64,000 bases of DNA from [Ruminococcus] torques ATCC 27756. Its GTDB lineage: Bacteria > Bacillota > Clostridia > Lachnospirales > Lachnospiraceae. The notes beneath the pieces are model-generated. The model was given only the letters and a program-made list of their open reading frames with translations. It did not search any database and had not been told where the DNA came from. A program made the position numbers and the translations under genes. Of this stretch, positions 16,184 to 25,119 are shown one piece after another. The stretch lies in contig NZ_DS264349.1 of NCBI RefSeq assembly GCF_000153925.1, positions 3,334 to 67,333 on the forward strand, read 5' to 3'. Numbering within the stretch: the stretch's first letter is position 1; every line of letters begins with the position of its first letter.

Positions 16184-16644
16184 AAGTTAATACTCTCCAC
16201 TACTTGTACTACTTCCGATAAAATGTATTCCATATCTTCTTTCGCTGTTTTTGCACTTTCCGGCAGATTCACAATAAGTGTATTTTTCCGAATGCCTGCC
16301 GCCATACAGTCGAGCATTGCTTTCTTGGAATACCTGAGATTATATGCCCTAAGCGCTTCCGGGATTCCCGGAATAAGCTGCTCTGCGACTTCTTCTACCG
16401 CCTTCGGAGCACAGTCCTGCTCTAAATATCCCGTCGCCCCTGTCGTTATGATCAGTTCGACAGAGCCCGAGTCTGCCAGCTGGCGAAAAACTGTCGCCAC
16501 AACTTCTTTATCTCTTGGCAAAACTTTCGCAGCTTTCACTTCCAGCCTGTTTTGTTCAAGCATACGCTTCAAAGCCTCTCCTGCCGCACTTTTTTTCTTT
16601 GCTTCATAACTTTCTGTATCGATCGTAAATATTGCTGTTCTCAT
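16180..16644 (-). CDS. MogA/MoaB-family molybdopterin-binding-like protein
   Basis: A 154-residue protein of the MoCF/MogA-MoaB fold, which in the classic case adenylates molybdopterin. The motif area reads LIITTGATGYLEQDCAPKAVEEV, where the usual TTGGTG is TTGATG and the following acidic residue is kept. NLPESAKTAKED matches the family C-terminal NLPG region but lacks the Gly. No other molybdenum cofactor genes are present in the window. The role may have drifted from cofactor synthesis. Confidence 0.8.
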   Translation of the reverse strand: MRTAIFTIDTESYEAKKKSAAGEALKRMLEQNRLEVKAAKVLPRDKEVVATVFRQLADSGSVELIITTGATGYLEQDCAPKAVEEVAEQLIPGIPEALRAYNLRYSKKAMLDCMAAGIRKNTLIVNLPESAKTAKEDMEYILSEVVQVVESINL

Positions 16645-16741
16645 TGCTTTGTAACCCCTTTCATTTGTTTCTCTCTATCTGTTTTAATCATTTGTTTCCC
16701 CTTCTGCACAAATAATAAATCTCCGATACGTCTGTGAGCAT

Positions 16742-18061
16742 TTATTCTTTGCCATCTAGTATCCTCTCTGCGATCCGGTTTGCATTTTCATAAATGTCTT
16801 CCACGCTTTCCCCGATTTTAAACTTCCCGTTTTGATAAACAGCTCTCCCGTTTATCATCGTCATTTTTACATTCAGCTTACTGGCGCTGTACACAACATT
16901 TTTTTCAATATTTTGTATCGGCTGCATATTCGGCTGCATCAGATCTATCATAATCAAATCTGCGTATTTTCCTTCTGCAAGTATATCACAGTTGTCAAGT
17001 CCCATCGCGTAAGCTCCGTTGACAGTCGCCATTTTCAGTACGTCTGCTGCCGGAACAGCCTCCGGATCATTATGAACTACTTTTTGAAGCCCTGTCACAA
17101 GAAACATTTCTTTAAACATATCAAGGCAATTATTACTTGCCGGTCCGTCTGTTCCTATAGCAACCGGAATTCCTTTTTCAAGATACGTTTTGACCGGGGC
17201 AATTCCGCTTGCCAGTTTTAAATTAGAAGCCGGATTTGTAACGACACATATTTTTTTCTTTTTCATAATGTCAAAATCTGCTTCATCTAAATGAACGCCG
17301 TGGAATAATCCTCCTCCGTTTTCAAAAAGGCCGAGAGAATCCATATATGCGATCGGTGTCATACCTGTTTTTTCCCGACATTCCTCCACTTCTCTTTTTG
17401 TCTCCGAACAATGGACATAAACAGGCTTTTTATATTTTCCGGCAAGCTGCGCGATCCCTTCCATCAAATTGCGGCTTGTCGTATATTCTGCATGAAATCC
17501 GAACTGATAGGACAAAAGCGGAGTTTCTTCACATTGGTACCGAAAATAATCTTGCTCCATCTCTTCTAAAGTACCGCCGAAATCATTGATATCTCCGCAA
17601 AAAACCATTCTAAAGCCCAGTTCTTCTGCCGCTTTTGCACTGTCTTGTTTTAATTTATACATATCAAAAGCCGCCGTAATCCCGCTTGTCAAATATTCCA
17701 AAATCGCAAGTTTTGTCAAATGATATACGTCATCGGATGTCAGCTTTGCTTCTGCCGGAAATACCTTATCAAAAAGCCATTCCTGAAGTTTCATATCATC
17801 TGCATAAGAACGCAGAAATGTCATAGCAGAATGAGTATGCGCATTTTTAAACCCGGGCATAATCAGATTTCCCTCTGCGTCGATTTCTTCGTCCCATTTT
17901 TCTTCTTCATTTAAAGCCGGTTTTTCTGTCCGCTCACTTTTTTCCGTTTTGGCTTCTTTTATGCGGAAAATCTTTCCGCCGTCAATATAGATCTCACCTT
18001 TAAAAACAGGTCGTTTTTCTTCCATTGTCAAAATTCTTGCATTGTATATTCTCGTCCTCAT
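16742..18061 (-). CDS. mtaD: Amidohydrolase, MTA/SAH deaminase type
   Basis: A 439-residue metal-dependent amidohydrolase of the 5'-methylthioadenosine/S-adenosylhomocysteine deaminase group. Metal ligands are seen in MPGFKNAHTHSAMTFLR, YVHCSETKREVEE, FHGVHLDE and IGTDGPASNN. The N-terminal beta-domain carries an unusual charged insert of about 25 residues (about 28-52, rich in Lys and Glu). The start at MRTRIYNARIL has AGGAG 7 nt upstream, 10 nt after the pnp stop. Next to pnp it probably deaminates MTA or SAH so that the inosine product can be phosphorolysed. Other deaminase substrates remain possible. Confidence 0.82.
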   Translation of the reverse strand: MRTRIYNARILTMEEKRPVFKGEIYIDGGKIFRIKEAKTEKSERTEKPALNEEEKWDEEIDAEGNLIMPGFKNAHTHSAMTFLRSYADDMKLQEWLFDKVFPAEAKLTSDDVYHLTKLAILEYLTSGITAAFDMYKLKQDSAKAAEELGFRMVFCGDINDFGGTLEEMEQDYFRYQCEETPLLSYQFGFHAEYTTSRNLMEGIAQLAGKYKKPVYVHCSETKREVEECREKTGMTPIAYMDSLGLFENGGGLFHGVHLDEADFDIMKKKKICVVTNPASNLKLASGIAPVKTYLEKGIPVAIGTDGPASNNCLDMFKEMFLVTGLQKVVHNDPEAVPAADVLKMATVNGAYAMGLDNCDILAEGKYADLIMIDLMQPNMQPIQNIEKNVVYSASKLNVKMTMINGRAVYQNGKFKIGESVEDIYENANRIAERILDGKE

Positions 18062-18071
18062 CCGTTTTCTC

Positions 18072-18914
18072 CTACTCTGATCTTTCATCCTCGCACATCT
18101 TTTCAATCGATCTTGTCACAAGACGTTCAAACTCCTGAGCTCTTCGATCTGCCACAGCCTGTACGTCAAGATGGCTTAATTCTTCACCCGACAATCCGCT
18201 TGCCATATTAGAGACGCATGAGATCCCGCACACCCGTATTCCCGCATGACGAGCTGCCATCGCTTCGCACGCCGTACTCATTCCGACTGCATCTGCACCT
18301 AATATTCCATACATACGCACTTCTGCCGGACTTTCAAAATTCGGACCGGACGTCTGAAGATATACCCCTTTTTTCAAAATAATCTTTTCTTCCGCGGCAG
18401 TTTTCTCAATGATCTGATTCAGATTGGCATCATAGATTTTTGTCATGTCGGGAAATCTTTCGCCAAGTTCCGATACGTTCTCTCCGATCAAAGGAGACGG
18501 AACGAAAGATGAAATATGATCTGTGATCATCATAAAATCTCCTACCTGAAAATCACGATTGATTCCACCTGATGCATTCGTCAGAAAAAGAATTTCAATC
18601 CCCATACGCTTCATAAGACGCACCGGAAGAACAACCTCCTGAGGCGTATATCCTTCATAAAAATGAACGCGTCCTTTCATTACCATTGCAGGAACTTTCC
18701 CTATATAACCAAGGAGAAATTTTCCATCATGTCCCTGCACTGTTGAAACCGGGAACCCCGGAATTTGGTCATATGATATCTCTTTTACAACTTTCATATT
18801 TTTCGCATATCCCCCGAGTCCGGATCCTAAGATCAGACCGACGCGGGGGATAAAATCTGTCACTGTTTTACAATATTCATAGCATTTCTCAAGTTTGTCA
18901 AACTGCGTACTCAT
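18072..18914 (-). CDS. pnp: Purine-nucleoside phosphorylase
   Basis: A 280-residue trimeric-type PNP that splits purine nucleosides with phosphate into base and ribose 1-phosphate. Motifs: GLILGSGLGGYA (phosphate loop, about residues 27-38), VMKGRVHFYEGY, NASGGIN (base binding), and GVYLQTSGPNFESPAEV. MSTACEAM fits PNP; the family also includes MTA/MTI phosphorylases, so methylthioinosine is a possible substrate given its neighbour. The start is at MSTQFDK with AGGAGG 6 nt upstream. It lies between spoIVA and the amidohydrolase. Confidence 0.92.
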   Translation of the reverse strand: MSTQFDKLEKCYEYCKTVTDFIPRVGLILGSGLGGYAKNMKVVKEISYDQIPGFPVSTVQGHDGKFLLGYIGKVPAMVMKGRVHFYEGYTPQEVVLPVRLMKRMGIEILFLTNASGGINRDFQVGDFMMITDHISSFVPSPLIGENVSELGERFPDMTKIYDANLNQIIEKTAAEEKIILKKGVYLQTSGPNFESPAEVRMYGILGADAVGMSTACEAMAARHAGIRVCGISCVSNMASGLSGEELSHLDVQAVADRRAQEFERLVTRSIEKMCEDERSE

Positions 18915-18988
18915 CTTACGCCTCCTATTGAATTCTTTTGTCATACTGAAAGCCTAGACTATTTTTATTTTCTTGTCAAGAACTGCCG

Positions 18989-20461
18989 TCAGATAATAAT
19001 ACATACCATGCCGCCATTTGAATCATTTACGATCTTCTGCATAGAATCCTGAAGTTTTACCTGGCTTTCATCATTAATCATCGCTATTTTATTTCTCATG
19101 CCGTCCATCACAAGCTCTTCTACTGTTTTTCCGAAAATATTTGTTCCCCATACGCCCTCCGGAGTCTCACTCTCTTTTTTAATGTATCCGGCAAGATCTT
19201 CCGCCTGCTTCTCATTTCCGACGATCGGTGCGATCTCTGTCTCTATATTTGCACGGATCATATGGATCGACGGCGCCTCCGAACGAATCTTTACTCCGAA
19301 TTTACTTCCCTGTTTGATAATCACCGGCTCTTCAAGCCGGATATCTTCTTTTGACGGACTCACGACGCCGTATCCTTTCATTTTCACATCGGCAAAAGCA
19401 TCTTTGATCCGGGAAAATTCTTCCCGCATTGCCGACAACTCTTTCATCACTGCCATAAGCTCATATTCGCCGTGAATCTCTTCTCCTGTCACTTCACTGA
19501 TCACTTCATAGTAATAAGATTCGGCAAATTCAATTTTCACCTGTACTTTTCCCGTATCCATCTCGATCTTTTCCGTCAGGATACGCTCTATGTACGGTCC
19601 TTCAGCCTCAAAAGACCGCGACACGACACTTCGGATATCATCCATCGTCTCCATGATCTTTCTTACATGCTCAAAAAGATCTTGTTTGATCTTATGTTCC
19701 CTCGAAAGCATTTCCACCCATTTCGGCACATAAAACTCGACCTCTGTGACCGGAAATTCATAGAGAACCTGACGCATAATTTCATGGATATCCTCTTCTT
19801 TCATCTGTTCACAATTCACAGGCAATACTGCCGTTTCGTATTTTTCACGAAGTTCTTCCTGAAGCTTCTTAGATTCTTCTGTATATGGTTTCTTACAGTT
19901 AAGCAATATCATAAACGGCTTTCCTATCGCTTTGAGTTCTTTTACCGTCCTTTCTTCTGCCTGAATATAATTTTCCCTCGGCAAATCCGTAACGCTTCCG
20001 TCTGTCGTTACAACAATCCCTATTGTAGCATGATCCCGGATCACTTTCTGCGTCCCGATTGCAGCCGCTTTCGTAAACGGGATCTCATATTCAAACCACG
20101 GTGTCTTTACCTGCCGCTCTTCGTCCTTTTCAATATGGCCGGATGCTCCTTCTGACATAAAACCGACACAGTCGATCATTCGTATCTTCACTTCCAGATC
20201 ATCTGACAGCTTCACCCCCGCCGCCTCTTTCGGAACGAACTTCGGTTCTGTAGTCATAATTGTCGTACCGGAAGCAGACTGCGGCAATTCATCTTGCGTC
20301 CGTTCTTTTGCATGTATATCTGTCATATTCGGAAGCACTAAAAGATCCATAAACCGCTTGATAAATGTTGATTTGCCTGTCCGAACCGGTCCGACTACCC
20401 CGATATAAATTTCCCCGTTCGTCCTCGCCTTCATATCTTTGTATACTTGAAATGATTCCAT
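18989..20461 (-). CDS. spoIVA: Stage IV sporulation protein A
   Basis: A 490-residue ATPase that polymerises on the forespore surface to form the basement layer of the spore coat. The Walker A loop GPVRTGKST (residues 24-32) is followed by a TRAFAC-like GTPase-derived core (IRMIDCVGFM) and a long C-terminal region ending in NSNGGMVCIII; the hydrophobic end is the membrane/SpoVM contact region in Bacillus. It marks the organism as an endospore former. The ATG follows AAGGGGG, which is half of a hairpin (20466-20515), and a sigma-E-like promoter lies just upstream. Confidence 0.97.
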   Translation of the reverse strand: MESFQVYKDMKARTNGEIYIGVVGPVRTGKSTFIKRFMDLLVLPNMTDIHAKERTQDELPQSASGTTIMTTEPKFVPKEAAGVKLSDDLEVKIRMIDCVGFMSEGASGHIEKDEERQVKTPWFEYEIPFTKAAAIGTQKVIRDHATIGIVVTTDGSVTDLPRENYIQAEERTVKELKAIGKPFMILLNCKKPYTEESKKLQEELREKYETAVLPVNCEQMKEEDIHEIMRQVLYEFPVTEVEFYVPKWVEMLSREHKIKQDLFEHVRKIMETMDDIRSVVSRSFEAEGPYIERILTEKIEMDTGKVQVKIEFAESYYYEVISEVTGEEIHGEYELMAVMKELSAMREEFSRIKDAFADVKMKGYGVVSPSKEDIRLEEPVIIKQGSKFGVKIRSEAPSIHMIRANIETEIAPIVGNEKQAEDLAGYIKKESETPEGVWGTNIFGKTVEELVMDGMRNKIAMINDESQVKLQDSMQKIVNDSNGGMVCIII

Positions 20462-20465
20462 AAAA

Positions 20466-20515
20466 ATACCCCCTTGTTCTGCTGATACAATTTATGCATC
20501 CGCAAACGGGGGTAT
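20466..20515 (-). promoter_or_regulatory. Hairpin that can hide the spoIVA ribosome binding site
   Basis: On the minus strand ATACCCCC (20515-20508) can pair with GGGGGTAT (20473-20466), and an inner stem GATGCA/TGTATC closes the loop. The 3' arm holds the Shine-Dalgarno AAGGGGG of spoIVA and is followed by TTTTTATG. In a transcript coming from gpsA both arms are present; a transcript from the sigma-E-like promoter lacks the 5' arm. Confidence 0.6.
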
Positions 20516-20517
20516 GA
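20489..20517 (-). promoter_or_regulatory. Candidate sigma-E promoter of spoIVA
   Basis: On the minus strand TCATACC (20517-20511) and CATAAATT (20496-20489) are 14 bp apart. The -10 matches the Bacillus sigma-E pattern CATACAHT in seven of eight places; the -35 is partial. spoIVA is a sigma-E gene in Bacillus. The predicted leader is about 20 nt. Confidence 0.55.
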
Positions 20518-20519
20518 CT

Positions 20520-21533
20520 TTATTTTTCCCATTGAAGCGCTCTATGCTCGGAACGCGACTCTCTAAGCATCAGGTCATCCACAGCTTCCGCCGGTGATTT
20601 CCCTTCAAAAAGCACTTTATTGACTTCTTCCACGATCGGCATGGGAACATCATATTTTTTTGCCAGCTTCGCCGCTGCCTTTGCCGAATAAACGCCTTCA
20701 ACAACCATCTGAACTTCATCCATTGCTTCCTGCATTGACCTTCCCTGTCCGATAAGATATCCTGCTTTCCGGTTTCTGCTGTGGACGCTGGCGCACGTAA
20801 CGATCAAATCTCCTATTCCCGTCAAACCTGTGAACGTCTCGATCTTCCCGCCCATCTTCACGCCCAGTCTGGCAATTTCCGCAATTCCGCGGGTAATAAG
20901 CGCTGCCTTTGTATTATCTCCGTAACCAAGGCCATCTGCGATTCCCGCTGCAAGAGCAATGACATTTTTCAAAGAACCGCCAAGCTCAATTCCTAAAATA
21001 TCCGGACTTGTATATACACGGAACACTTTATTAATAAACGCAGACTGCAAATATTCCGCCGTTTTTTTTGTTTTTGCTCCGATGACACATGTTGTCGGAA
21101 GCTTTCTTCCGACTTCTTCTGCATGGCTTGGTCCTGAAAGAACCGCTACGTCCGCCTGAGGGATTTCTTCTTCGATCTGAGCAGACAATGTCAAAAGTGT
21201 ACTCTCCTCGATTCCCTTTGCCACATCAACGATAATCTGACCTTTCCCGACGTAAGCTGACATCTTCTTCGCAGTTGCCCTTGTAAACGGCGACGGAACT
21301 GCAAGTACAAGAAAGTCTTTTCCCTTGACTGCCGATTCCAGATCACCCGTGATCGTCATGCCGTCGGAAAGTTTCACCCCCGGAAGCTTCGTCAGGTGTT
21401 CTCTCTTTTTATCCAGCATTTCAACTTCTTTTTCATCGATCGACCAGATCGTCACATGATGTCCGTTGTCAGCCAGAAGAACCGATAACGCCGTTCCCCA
21501 GCTTCCCGCACCGATTACTCCTACATTTGCCAT
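20520..21533 (-). CDS. gpsA: Glycerol-3-phosphate dehydrogenase [NAD(P)+]
   Basis: A 337-residue enzyme reducing dihydroxyacetone phosphate to sn-glycerol 3-phosphate for phospholipid synthesis. The NAD(P) loop GVIGAGSWGTALS (residues 4-16), the SGPSHAEEV block, catalytic Lys in GSLKNVIALAAG and TGIGDLIVTC are seen. It starts 3 nt after plsY, whose product uses its glycerol 3-phosphate, so the pair forms one pathway unit. spoIVA follows 58 bp downstream. Confidence 0.96.
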   Translation of the reverse strand: MANVGVIGAGSWGTALSVLLADNGHHVTIWSIDEKEVEMLDKKREHLTKLPGVKLSDGMTITGDLESAVKGKDFLVLAVPSPFTRATAKKMSAYVGKGQIIVDVAKGIEESTLLTLSAQIEEEIPQADVAVLSGPSHAEEVGRKLPTTCVIGAKTKKTAEYLQSAFINKVFRVYTSPDILGIELGGSLKNVIALAAGIADGLGYGDNTKAALITRGIAEIARLGVKMGGKIETFTGLTGIGDLIVTCASVHSRNRKAGYLIGQGRSMQEAMDEVQMVVEGVYSAKAAAKLAKKYDVPMPIVEEVNKVLFEGKSPAEAVDDLMLRESRSEHRALQWEK

Positions 21534-21536
21534 AAA

Positions 21537-22196
21537 TCAATGCCCCTTTCTTTTTGAACCGAATTTATTTTCTGTTCCTTTGACCAGACGCTTTATGTTC
21601 TCTCTATGGCGATACCATGCTAATGCAGTCAAAAGAACTGCGATCCCATATAGTTCATAACAGTAGCCTGCTTCCATATCGAACCATCCCCACTGTCCAA
21701 ATAGGATCATTTCAATTAAAAATGCTGTGTATGCACAAAGAGAACCGACAGATATGTACCTTGTCACGATCACAGGAATAAAAAAGAATAATGCCGTAAC
21801 AAGTATAAGAAAAAGACTCTGCGGCATATGCCACACACTGTTAATAAAGACAAGTCCTGCCATAACCGCAATTCCTTTTCCGCCTTTAAAGTTCATATAA
21901 AACGGAAAGTTATGTCCGAGAGTCACTCCTGCCCCTGCGTACATTACAAGCAACGGAAGACAATCGCTCCCCCGATACATAAAACGTACAATAAAATATG
22001 CAGCCACACATTTTAAAACATCTCCGAGAAAAGTGAAGATCCCCGCTTTCCATCCGAGCACACGAAGAGCATTTGTCGTTCCCGAATTTCCGCTTCCCTC
22101 TTTTCTGATATCTATATGGTTCATCTTACCGACCAGATATCCGGTCTGAAAAAGACCGCACACATATCCGACCGCAAGACAGATCAATCGTTCCAT
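21537..22196 (-). CDS. plsY: Acyl-phosphate glycerol-3-phosphate acyltransferase
   Basis: A 219-residue membrane enzyme that transfers the acyl group from acyl phosphate (made by PlsX) to glycerol 3-phosphate. Motif 1 GSGNSGTTNALRVLG (about residues 36-50) and the GHNFPFYMNFKGGKGIA region are intact; five hydrophobic segments are visible. plsX lies at 33277 in this window. The gene is 6 nt from der and 3 nt from gpsA. Confidence 0.95.
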   Translation of the reverse strand: MERLICLAVGYVCGLFQTGYLVGKMNHIDIRKEGSGNSGTTNALRVLGWKAGIFTFLGDVLKCVAAYFIVRFMYRGSDCLPLLVMYAGAGVTLGHNFPFYMNFKGGKGIAVMAGLVFINSVWHMPQSLFLILVTALFFFIPVIVTRYISVGSLCAYTAFLIEMILFGQWGWFDMEAGYCYELYGIAVLLTALAWYRHRENIKRLVKGTENKFGSKRKGH

Positions 22197-22202
22197 ATTT
22201 CT

Positions 22203-23528
22203 TTACCCCTTTTCTTTCCGTTCTCTTATAAAGAATTTCAGGGAAGTTCCTCTAAAACCAAACGCTTCTCTGATCTTATTTTCCAAATACCGCGTATATG
22301 AAAAATGCATCAATTCCTTATCGTTTACAAAGATAACAAAAGTCGGAGGTTTTACCGCAACTTGCGTAATATAATAAAGCTTCAGTCTTTTTCCTTTATC
22401 TGACGGAGGCTGCTGCATTGCCACTGCTTCTGTCATAATCTCGTTTAAAACTCCGGTTGCGATCCGAAGTGTCTGATTCTCGATAACCATATCGATCATA
22501 TCATATAACCGGTTCAATCTTTGACCGGTTGCTGCGGATACATACATAATTTCCGCATACGGCATATAAGAAAGCACCTGACGGATATCGCTTTCATACT
22601 CACGCATCGTTCTGTCGTTTTTCTCAATCGCATCCCATTTGTTCACAACGATGATCACGCCTTTTCCACGTTCATGAGCAATTCCCGCAATCTTTGCATC
22701 CTGCTCCGTCACTCCTTCTGTCGCATCGATAACCATAAGCACTACGTCTGCTCTTTCCACGGCTGTTACCGTACGGATAATACTGTAGCGTTCCAGTTCT
22801 TCTTTGATTTTATTCTTTCTGCGAAGTCCTGCCGTATCAATAAAAATATATTCTTTTCCGTTATGAAGAATCTCAGTATCAATGGCGTCTCTTGTTGTTC
22901 CCGCGATATCCGAGACGATTACTCGATTCTCTCCGAGCAGTTTATTGATAATCGACGACTTTCCGACGTTCGGTTTCCCTACGATCGCAACCCGCGGGCG
23001 GTCATCATCTTCCGCCTGAGCGCTTCCTTCCGGAAAGTTTTCCGCGACAATGTCAAGCATATCGCCAAGTCCCAATCTGGATGCTGCCGAGATCGGAACC
23101 GGATCCCCGATACCAAGATTATAAAACTCATATACATCTGCCATATATTTGTCAAAATTATCCACTTTATTTACAACAAGGACAACCGGCTTTCCGGATC
23201 TTCTGAGCATGTCCGCGACTTTAGAATCCGCATCCACAAGTCCCTGCTTCACATCAGTTATAAAAATAATAACATCCGCCGTATCAATCGCAATCTGAGC
23301 CTGCTCTCTCATCTGTGATAAAATGATGTCTTTGCTGTCCGGTTCTATACCGCCTGTATCGATCATTGTAAATTCTTTATCAAGCCATGTCACATCCGCA
23401 TAAATCCTGTCTCTTGTCACTCCCGGAGTATCTTTCACAATAGAAATCATCTCTCCTGCCAAAGCATTAAAAAGGGTTGACTTTCCGACATTCGGGCGGC
23501 CGACAATGGCAACTACTGGTTTACTCAT
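22203..23528 (-). CDS. der: Ribosome biogenesis GTPase Der
   Basis: A 441-residue protein with tandem GTPase domains needed for 50S assembly. The first domain has [11 protein letters not shown] (residues 10-20) with DTGG and NKVD. The second has [11 protein letters not shown] near residue 184 with DTAG and NKWD. The C-terminal KH-like domain ends in [13 protein letters not shown]. It lies between the DUF512 gene and plsY in an order conserved in Clostridia. Confidence 0.96.
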   Translation of the reverse strand: MSKPVVAIVGRPNVGKSTLFNALAGEMISIVKDTPGVTRDRIYADVTWLDKEFTMIDTGGIEPDSKDIILSQMREQAQIAIDTADVIIFITDVKQGLVDADSKVADMLRRSGKPVVLVVNKVDNFDKYMADVYEFYNLGIGDPVPISAASRLGLGDMLDIVAENFPEGSAQAEDDDRPRVAIVGKPNVGKSSIINKLLGENRVIVSDIAGTTRDAIDTEILHNGKEYIFIDTAGLRRKNKIKEELERYSIIRTVTAVERADVVLMVIDATEGVTEQDAKIAGIAHERGKGVIIVVNKWDAIEKNDRTMREYESDIRQVLSYMPYAEIMYVSAATGQRLNRLYDMIDMVIENQTLRIATGVLNEIMTEAVAMQQPPSDKGKRLKLYYITQVAVKPPTFVIFVNDKELMHFSYTRYLENKIREAFGFRGTSLKFFIRERKEKG

Positions 23529-23540
23529 ATTATTTTCCTT

Positions 23541-24899
23541 TCAAATCAATCTTTCGGTTTTGCAGTCCGGATCTGTCTGTTTTTCTCCGATCACCGCATC
23601 TATAAAATCCTGTCCGCTTGATTTTACAATATCAATAGGCACTTGTAAAGCGTCGGATACTTGTCTTACCGTAAAATCATCAAGAAACACATCTTCATCT
23701 GTCTTTAACATATTGCACGGAATGAGCAGTCTGCTGCCAAGACGCTCTCCTTTAAGCTGCGCTGTCAGATCCTGCGCCGTGATCAGTCCGGACACAGTAA
23801 TGCGTTCTCCGAAAAAGTCGTTTCGGATAGAAAAGACATGAATTTCCAAATTAGGAAATTTCTCTTCTATCTTTTCCGCCATGGCGCTTATATAAGGATA
23901 TGCCAGCTTTCCTGTGGCAATCGACAGTTCTTCCTGCCGCTCGTCTCCTGTAAGGCTTTTATACCCTTCTGTAAATTCTTCAAAAAGAAGACGGAGCATT
24001 CCGACCCCATTTTCCAACTGAAGATATCCGTCATACCGCTCTTCCTCCGGCACCTCCTGTCCTGCGAGCAAATACCACTCATCCCCTGCATGAATGAAAT
24101 GAATTCCGTACTGCTCATAAATGCGATCCTGCCATTTGTGTATAACTGATAATACTTCTTTGGCATCCTCTTTCGTAAACGGCTCTAAATGATACAGACC
24201 GTCTCTGAACTTTGTAAGCCCTACCGGAACGACAGAAACGCTTCGAAGAAGCGGAATATATGCCGTCAGGTCTTTAATAGAACGTTCCAGCTCAGCCCCG
24301 TCGTTTTCTCCTTTGCACAGTACGATCTGTCCGTTCATTTCAATACCGCCTTCAAAAAGTCTGTCTACTTTTTTCAGCGCATCTCCCGCAAAACGATTGT
24401 GAAGCATCTTGCAGCGTAGTTGTGGATTCGTCGTTTGAAACGAAATATTGATCGGTTCTAACCTATACCTAATAATCCGCTCAATATCATGATCACTCAT
24501 ATTTGTAAGCGTCACATAATTTCCCTGTAAAAAAGACAATCTTGAATCATCGTCTTTAAAATAAAGAGTATCTCTCATTCCCTCCGGCATCTGATCGATG
24601 AAGCAGAACATGCACTTATTCCGGCAGGAACGATACTCATCCATCAACCCCTGCCCGAACTCTATTCCAAGCTGCTCGTCTGCATCTTTTTCAATCTCAA
24701 GCTCCCACTGTTCTCCGTCCTGTTTCTCAATCAAAAGTACGATTTCTTCGTCTTCCACGTAAAACTGATAATCAAAAATATCTTCAATCTCCTGACCGTC
24801 GATCGAAAGAAGTTTATCTCCGGGTTCAATGCCTAATTCCTCCGCAATACTGCCGGGCATGATTGATTTGACAATATGCTCATGTTTTTTTCCTGTCAT
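23541..24899 (-). CDS. DUF512 radical-SAM-like protein with N-terminal PDZ
   Basis: A 452-residue protein. Residues 1-65 form a PDZ-like domain (GSIAEELGIEPGDKLLSIDG). Next is a Cys cluster in YRSCRNKCMFCFIDQMP (about residues 91-107), which resembles a radical-SAM CxxxCxxC. The C-terminal DUF512 domain follows (about 230-440). It is conserved in Clostridia next to der and plsY, but no reaction is known. It starts the der-plsY-gpsA run, 12 bp before der. A link to Fe-S chemistry or membrane lipid genes is only suggested by context. Confidence 0.88.
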   Translation of the reverse strand: MTGKKHEHIVKSIMPGSIAEELGIEPGDKLLSIDGQEIEDIFDYQFYVEDEEIVLLIEKQDGEQWELEIEKDADEQLGIEFGQGLMDEYRSCRNKCMFCFIDQMPEGMRDTLYFKDDDSRLSFLQGNYVTLTNMSDHDIERIIRYRLEPINISFQTTNPQLRCKMLHNRFAGDALKKVDRLFEGGIEMNGQIVLCKGENDGAELERSIKDLTAYIPLLRSVSVVPVGLTKFRDGLYHLEPFTKEDAKEVLSVIHKWQDRIYEQYGIHFIHAGDEWYLLAGQEVPEEERYDGYLQLENGVGMLRLLFEEFTEGYKSLTGDERQEELSIATGKLAYPYISAMAEKIEEKFPNLEIHVFSIRNDFFGERITVSGLITAQDLTAQLKGERLGSRLLIPCNMLKTDEDVFLDDFTVRQVSDALQVPIDIVKSSGQDFIDAVIGEKQTDPDCKTERLI

Positions 24900-25009
24900 T
24901 TGTTATTCCCCTTATTTGCTGTTCATTCTATCACATACTATAACACATTTAAACCTCTTCGCAAAGACTGTACTTCACCAATACAACATACATACAAAAG
25001 AAGCGGCGC

Positions 25010-25038
25010 TTGAATTTCAGGCTGAAAAATGATATGAT
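25010..25038 (+). promoter_or_regulatory. Promoter of prs
   Basis: TTGAAT (25010-25015) and TATGAT (25033-25038) with a 17-bp spacer. It gives a leader of about 75 nt. The -35 lies in the string GGCGCTTGAAT, which recurs after the gene at 26353-26363. Confidence 0.65.
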
Positions 25039-25119
25039 TCTAGTGCTGTAAAGTCGTTTGCATTTTTCTATGCTCCGGCTTAAAACTCAATTTATACTAT
25101 TATTTAACAGGAGAATACT

